DNA of 64,000 nt from Gammaproteobacteria bacterium. GTDB taxonomy: Bacteria; Pseudomonadota; Gammaproteobacteria; Burkholderiales; Rhodocyclaceae. Positions 60,202 through 64,000 of this stretch are shown here, piece after piece. The stretch lies in the NCBI GenBank assembly GCA_029289235.1, contig JARFTZ010000060.1, forward strand, positions 85,425-149,424, written 5' to 3'. Every line of letters begins with the position of its first letter. Within the stretch, counting starts at the first letter, position 1. Made by a program: the position numbers and the translations under genes. The notes under the pieces are model-generated. The model was given only the letters and a program-made list of their open reading frames with translations, did not search any database and was not told the origin of the DNA.

Positions 60202-60885
60202 ATGATCCGAGTCCTGATTGTTGACGACATGGAGACCTTTCGCGAGAGATTTCGCGAGGTTCTTTCGAGCGACCCCGCCATCGAGGTGGTCGGAACGGCT
60301 TCGTCCGGGGAAGAGGCCGTGGCTATCGCCTTCAAGCAACGCCCCGACGTGATCCTCATGGACGTGATCATGGAAAACGATCGCGCCGGGATCACCGCCG
60401 CCACGCAGATCTGTTCGGCGCTCAGTTCCGTGAAGATCATCATGTCCACAGTACTCGAGGACGACGAAACCGTTTTCAACGCCTTCCAGATCGGCGCTGT
60501 CGATTATCTGCTCAAGAACGCACACCCCGAGGAAATTCTCTCGGCGGTCAAACTGGCGTACATCGACCAGTCGACACCGTCACCACTGATCGCCAAGAAG
60601 CTGCGCAAGGAATTCGTCAACCTGCGCGGCAACCAGGAATCGATCAAGCTGATCCTGCACATCGTCCGGGTATTGACGCAGGTCGAACTGGACATCCTCC
60701 TCCTGCTCTGCGACGGACGAAGCCGGAACGAGATTTCGCACATTCGCTGCATCGAACTATCGACGGTCAAGACGCATATCGGAAACATCCTCAAGAAACT
60801 TGAAATGAAGACTTCCAGCGACATTGTGAAGATCCTCAAAAACTCGCAATCGATCGACCTGTTGAGACAATCCATCCGCTTCTGA
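60202..60885 (+). CDS. NarL/FixJ-type response regulator
   Basis: 227 residues. The receiver has VDDMETF and the phospho-acceptor Asp in VILMDVIMEND. KNAHPEEI holds the conserved Lys region. The C-terminal LuxR-type HTH is divergent but recognisable: LTQVELDILLLLCDGRSRNEISH, then LSTVKTHIGNILKKLEM. It is tightly packed between the binding-protein and kinase genes. It is the best candidate to bind the 24-bp iterons at 58938-59028. Confidence 0.9.
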   Translation: MIRVLIVDDMETFRERFREVLSSDPAIEVVGTASSGEEAVAIAFKQRPDVILMDVIMENDRAGITAATQICSALSSVKIIMSTVLEDDETVFNAFQIGAVDYLLKNAHPEEILSAVKLAYIDQSTPSPLIAKKLRKEFVNLRGNQESIKLILHIVRVLTQVELDILLLLCDGRSRNEISHIRCIELSTVKTHIGNILKKLEMKTSSDIVKILKNSQSIDLLRQSIRF

Positions 60886-60954
60886 CCCCTCCCCCGAAAG
60901 GCGGCTTTTCATGAGTCAAGGAAAAACCGTTCCAAATCACGGAGAAACGCCGTG

Positions 60955-62463
60955 ATGATCTATCTGGCGATCATCCTGATCGCGTTTTCCATCTTCATCC
61001 TGTACAAGGAAAAGGGCGATACCAGAATCTTCCTGTTCCTGCTGACCGCCGGCTGGATCATCTCGGTGTTCTGCTTCATTGCCTACATCCAGTACCTCGA
61101 CCAGCGCGAGCTCTATCAAAACCTGTTCGCCAAAAAGGTGCTGATCACCAAACTACTGCCCACCTTCCCCATCGGGCTGTTCGGTACCGCCGACAAGATC
61201 ATTACGGCGATGAACTTCGGCATTGTCATCTTCATCTATTCGGCGCTTTGTTTTCCGCTCTCCTTTCTCAAGCCGTTGCGCAAGAACATGGCTCTCTACG
61301 GCGTTCTGGCCATCCCGCAATTTCTGCAGTTCTTCATCTATTCGCCCTGGGCCTACGAATACGTCTACCGGGCAGTGTTTGTCTCACCCTACCAGGACAT
61401 CATCAGCTTCGCTGATTTCTACAGCATCGACGAGAACATCCATATGGTGACCAGCGTGGTGAATCACTCCTACATCGCCTTCGGCTGCATGATGATGATC
61501 TACAACTATTTCGGGACGCCGAAGATCAAGTACTTCCGCAGCTATTACTTTCTCATCGCCTCCGGATACACGTCGATCATTCTCATGTTCATCACGTTCC
61601 TGTGGTGGTCGCCGAAACGACTGATCTCCCTGACGACCGCCGAGAACTCCATGCACTTCTTTCCCGTGTCGATCCTCGTCGAGGGGAACATCATCGAGTA
61701 CTACCCCCATATCATGCTGGTGTCCTTCATCACGCTGCTACTCGCCCTCTACCGCTTCAACCATCTCTATTTTTCCCTGCATAACGTTCGCACAAACATC
61801 TTCCGTTCGTTCGACATCACCAATTCCGGGATCAGGTTCTACAACCACATGATCAAGAACTTCGCCATGGCCGTCCTGGTGGATGCGGAATCGCTCAAGC
61901 GCAAGATCGAGGACGCGCCGTCGGCCATCGCCCATGCCGACCGCATCATCCACAACTCAAAGGAACTGCTGACCACGCTGAACGGTATCCAGTCCAAGTT
62001 CGCCGTGACCTCGCTCAACCTGTCCGCATCGAACATCAAGGAGATCATTGAGCGTTCACTGGATCAATTGAAGCAGGATGAAATCACGGTGCGCTATTCC
62101 GCCGACGACTCCCCCCTCATGGTTCTGCTCGATCCGCAACACATGAAGGAGGTGTTCACCAACATCCTGAACAACTCCATCCAGGCAATGGAGAACGATC
62201 CACGCATCCTCACCGTTGAAATACACAAGAACAAGAGTTGGGCCGACATTTCGATATCCGACAACGGCCGCGGCATCGAAAAACAGAACCTCGACAAGAT
62301 CTTCATGCCGTTCTACAGCACCGGCAATAGACAGGAAAACTGGGGGCTCGGACTGAGCTATTGCTACCGCGTCATCATGGCTCACCAGGGGCGGATATTC
62401 GTCGACTCGGAGCCTGGCAAGGGCACCACGATCAAGATACTGTTGCCGCTCGACAAAGAGTGA
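60955..62463 (+). CDS. Seven-TM sensor histidine kinase
   Basis: 502 residues. Seven hydrophobic segments occupy residues 1 to about 270 (YLAIILIAFSIFILY through ITLLLALYRF). A kinase core follows with a His in FYNHMIKNFAM, N box in FTNILNNSIQAMEN, DNGRGIE and WGLGLSYC. A GTG at 60952 directly before the ATG is an alternative start; GGAG lies upstream. With the binding protein at 59176 and the NarL-type regulator it forms a complete signalling operon. The membrane domain presumably contacts the loaded binding protein. Confidence 0.88.
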   Translation: MIYLAIILIAFSIFILYKEKGDTRIFLFLLTAGWIISVFCFIAYIQYLDQRELYQNLFAKKVLITKLLPTFPIGLFGTADKIITAMNFGIVIFIYSALCFPLSFLKPLRKNMALYGVLAIPQFLQFFIYSPWAYEYVYRAVFVSPYQDIISFADFYSIDENIHMVTSVVNHSYIAFGCMMMIYNYFGTPKIKYFRSYYFLIASGYTSIILMFITFLWWSPKRLISLTTAENSMHFFPVSILVEGNIIEYYPHIMLVSFITLLLALYRFNHLYFSLHNVRTNIFRSFDITNSGIRFYNHMIKNFAMAVLVDAESLKRKIEDAPSAIAHADRIIHNSKELLTTLNGIQSKFAVTSLNLSASNIKEIIERSLDQLKQDEITVRYSADDSPLMVLLDPQHMKEVFTNILNNSIQAMENDPRILTVEIHKNKSWADISISDNGRGIEKQNLDKIFMPFYSTGNRQENWGLGLSYCYRVIMAHQGRIFVDSEPGKGTTIKILLPLDKE

Positions 62464-62479
62464 TTCATCCGACTGCAAT

Positions 62480-63682
62480 TCACCAGTTCGACTCGTTCTC
62501 CGGCGTCGCGCTAATGCGGTGAATCGAAAGGTCTGCGCCTTCGTATTCTTCCTCGCGGTCGAGGCGCAGGCCGAGCGTCGCCTTGAGCGAGCCATAGATG
62601 ATCGCGCTACCGATCAGCGCGATGGCAATTGCCATGACGGTCATCGTCAGCTGCGACATGAAGGCCACACCACCCGCGCCGCCGAGCGCCTTCTGGCCGA
62701 AGATGCCGGCCGCGATGCCGCCCCAGGCGCCGCACAGACCGTGCAGCGGCCACACGCCGAGCACGTCGTCGATCTTCCAGCGGTTCTGCGTCAGCGTGAA
62801 CATCTGGACGAACAGCGCGCCGGCGACGCCGCCGACGACGAGCGCACCGATCGGATGCATCAGGTCGGAACCCGCACAGACGGCGACGAGGCCGGCGAGC
62901 GGGCCGTTATGCACGAAGCCGGGGTCGTTCTTGCCGAGCAGCGTGGCCACCAGCGTGCCGCCGACCATCGCCATCAGCGAATTGATCGCGACGAGGCCGG
63001 AAATCTTGTCGACCGTCTGCGCGCTCATCACGTTGAAACCGAACCAGCCGACGGTAAGAATCCACGCGCCGAGCGCGAGAAAGGGAATCGATGACGGCGG
63101 GTGCGCCGAGATGCGCCCCTCCTTCGTGTAGCGCCCATAGCGCGCGCCGAGCAGCAGCACGGCCGGCAACGCGATCCAGCCGCCCATCGCATGCACGACG
63201 ACGGAGCCGGCGAAGTCGTGGAATTCCGCACCGAACGCCGACTTCAGCCATGCCTGGATGCCGAACGCCTGGTTCCAGGCGATGCCCTCGAAGAAGGGGT
63301 AGATGAAGCCGACGATGACGAAGGTGGCGATCAGCTGCGGGTTGAAGCGCGCGCGCTCGGCAACGCCGCCGGAAATGATCGCAGGGATCGCCGCCGCGAA
63401 GGTCAGCAGGAAGAAGAAACGCGTCAGCTCGAAGCCGTTCTTCTCCATCAGCACCTCGGCGCCGGAGAAGAAATTCACACCATAGGCGACCGAAAAACCG
63501 ATGAAGAAGTACGCGATCGTCGACACCGAAAAGTCAACGAGGATCTTGACCAGCGCATTCACCTGGTTCTTCTTGCGCACCGTTCCGAGTTCCAGAAATG
63601 CAAAACCGGAGTGCATCGCCAGCACCATGATGCCGCCGAGCAGAATGAAAAGAACGTCACTCCCTGATTTCAATGCTTCCAT
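62480..63682 (-). CDS. amtB: Ammonium transporter (Amt/MEP family)
   Basis: 400 residues with 11 membrane helices and Amt signatures: MHSGFAFLELGTVRKKN, FFEGIAWN, the pore twin His in GSVVVHAMGGWIALP and VWPLHGLCGAWGG, and DLMHPIGALVVGG. The ATG at 63682 follows AGGGGGA; a longer reading to 63721 is less likely. There is no glnK next to it on this side. It is convergent with the histidine kinase, with 16 bp between the stops. Confidence 0.92.
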   Translation of the reverse strand: MEALKSGSDVLFILLGGIMVLAMHSGFAFLELGTVRKKNQVNALVKILVDFSVSTIAYFFIGFSVAYGVNFFSGAEVLMEKNGFELTRFFFLLTFAAAIPAIISGGVAERARFNPQLIATFVIVGFIYPFFEGIAWNQAFGIQAWLKSAFGAEFHDFAGSVVVHAMGGWIALPAVLLLGARYGRYTKEGRISAHPPSSIPFLALGAWILTVGWFGFNVMSAQTVDKISGLVAINSLMAMVGGTLVATLLGKNDPGFVHNGPLAGLVAVCAGSDLMHPIGALVVGGVAGALFVQMFTLTQNRWKIDDVLGVWPLHGLCGAWGGIAAGIFGQKALGGAGGVAFMSQLTMTVMAIAIALIGSAIIYGSLKATLGLRLDREEEYEGADLSIHRISATPENESNW

Positions 63683-63970
63683 ACATCCCCCTGAAAAGAA
63701 TTGACGGATGTAAGCAAACAATATTCCAGAACTTATTTATGTTTTATATCAGCACCTTAATAACATGAAGTCGAAAACAGTGAGCCAAAACCGTGCATTC
63801 CACCCCACCATGGCACCATCTCGGGGAGCCTCCCACCTCCTGTCAGAGAGAATCTTCGTCGGTAGTGTGCCGTCTTATGTGCAAAAGCATCGGCGCTAGA
63901 AAGCGGAGAGGTGGTCATGGTAAGAGGTTGATTGTGCAGATCGACCTTGAACCCGTTGGGAGGGCAAACC

Positions 63971-64000
63971 ATGACCACGAAAGAGCGTAATACGAAGTTG
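63971..64000 (+). CDS. Start of an unidentified gene cut by the window edge
   Basis: ATG at 63971 follows GGGAGGG at a 6-base spacing and opens a frame of ten codons (MTTKERNTKL) to the window end. Too short to identify. The 288 bp between it and the ammonium transporter hold both promoters; no further gene is seen there. Confidence 0.5.
   Translation, partial: MTTKERNTKL

Noticed and set aside
63780..63830. Sigma-54 promoter for the ammonium transporter
   Set aside because: A TGCACGG-TTTTGGC-like sequence on the minus strand misses the required GG and GC dinucleotides at proper spacing, so I do not report it.

Overview
The window is about 60% GC and tightly packed. Its gene families (DUF3579, a truncated pterin carbinolamine dehydratase, a DUF4914 protein, octaheme cytochrome, several TRAP transporters) suggest a respiratory betaproteobacterium, most likely of the Rhodocyclales. 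This placement is inferred from gene content only; no rRNA or intact tRNA is present. Very few genes look broken. Mobile DNA is limited to one MITE-like element and four copies of a short palindromic repeat.

Layout. 1-5.9 kb: end of a phhB-like gene, DUF3579 and CBS proteins, a DUF6282 hydrolase with a MatC-like permease facing a GntR regulator across a 20-bp palindrome, and a Na+/H+ antiporter with a structured leader. 6.4-13.1 kb: nitroreductase, tautomerase, DedA-like protein, hydroxyacid reductase, SdhL, and an AraC regulator beside an iron alcohol dehydrogenase and an aldo/keto reductase. 13.2-16.3 kb: a beta-propeller protein overlapping an LtaS-like membrane transferase, behind a PmrA-type box. 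16.3-23 kb: MarR and FadR-type regulators, purEK followed by bicarbonate-transport genes sbtAB, and a DUF4914 P-loop protein whose promoter shares 47 bp with that of the FadR gene. 23.2-30.7 kb: a respiratory cluster (octaheme cytochrome, cytochrome b, outer-membrane porin, small secreted protein, triple rhodanese), then a sigma-54 activator facing a 57-residue Cys-rich membrane peptide with its own sigma-54-like promoter. 30.7-37 kb: a PAP2 phosphatase with a second LtaS-like transferase (again behind a PmrA-like box), cytochrome b561 with a PepSY protein, and a transsulfuration-type PLP enzyme.

37-44.9 kb: an eight-gene leftward operon for lipid modification (FAD oxidase, DUF1365, CFA-type methyltransferase, chalcone-isomerase-like, MFS, DUF3833, SDR, NTF2), divergent from a MerR regulator with a B12-binding photoreceptor domain. 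Two near-identical 13-bp palindromes lie between them. 44.9-50.1 kb: two paralogous TRAP binding proteins without permease flank a two-component system, with a MITE-like element and a large inverted repeat between the genes. 50.3-58.8 kb: a leftward TRAP transporter operon with sugar or sugar-acid enzymes. 58.8-62.5 kb: four exact 24-bp-spaced palindromic iterons separate that operon from a divergent signalling operon (TRAP-like binding protein, NarL-type regulator, 7-TM histidine kinase). 62.5 kb to the end: an ammonium transporter and the start of another gene.

The best leads are the iteron-controlled TRAP system with a binding-protein sensor, the co-regulated FadR/DUF4914 pair around purEK-sbtAB, the sigma-54 Cys-rich peptide beside the octaheme cluster, and the B12-photoreceptor lipid operon.
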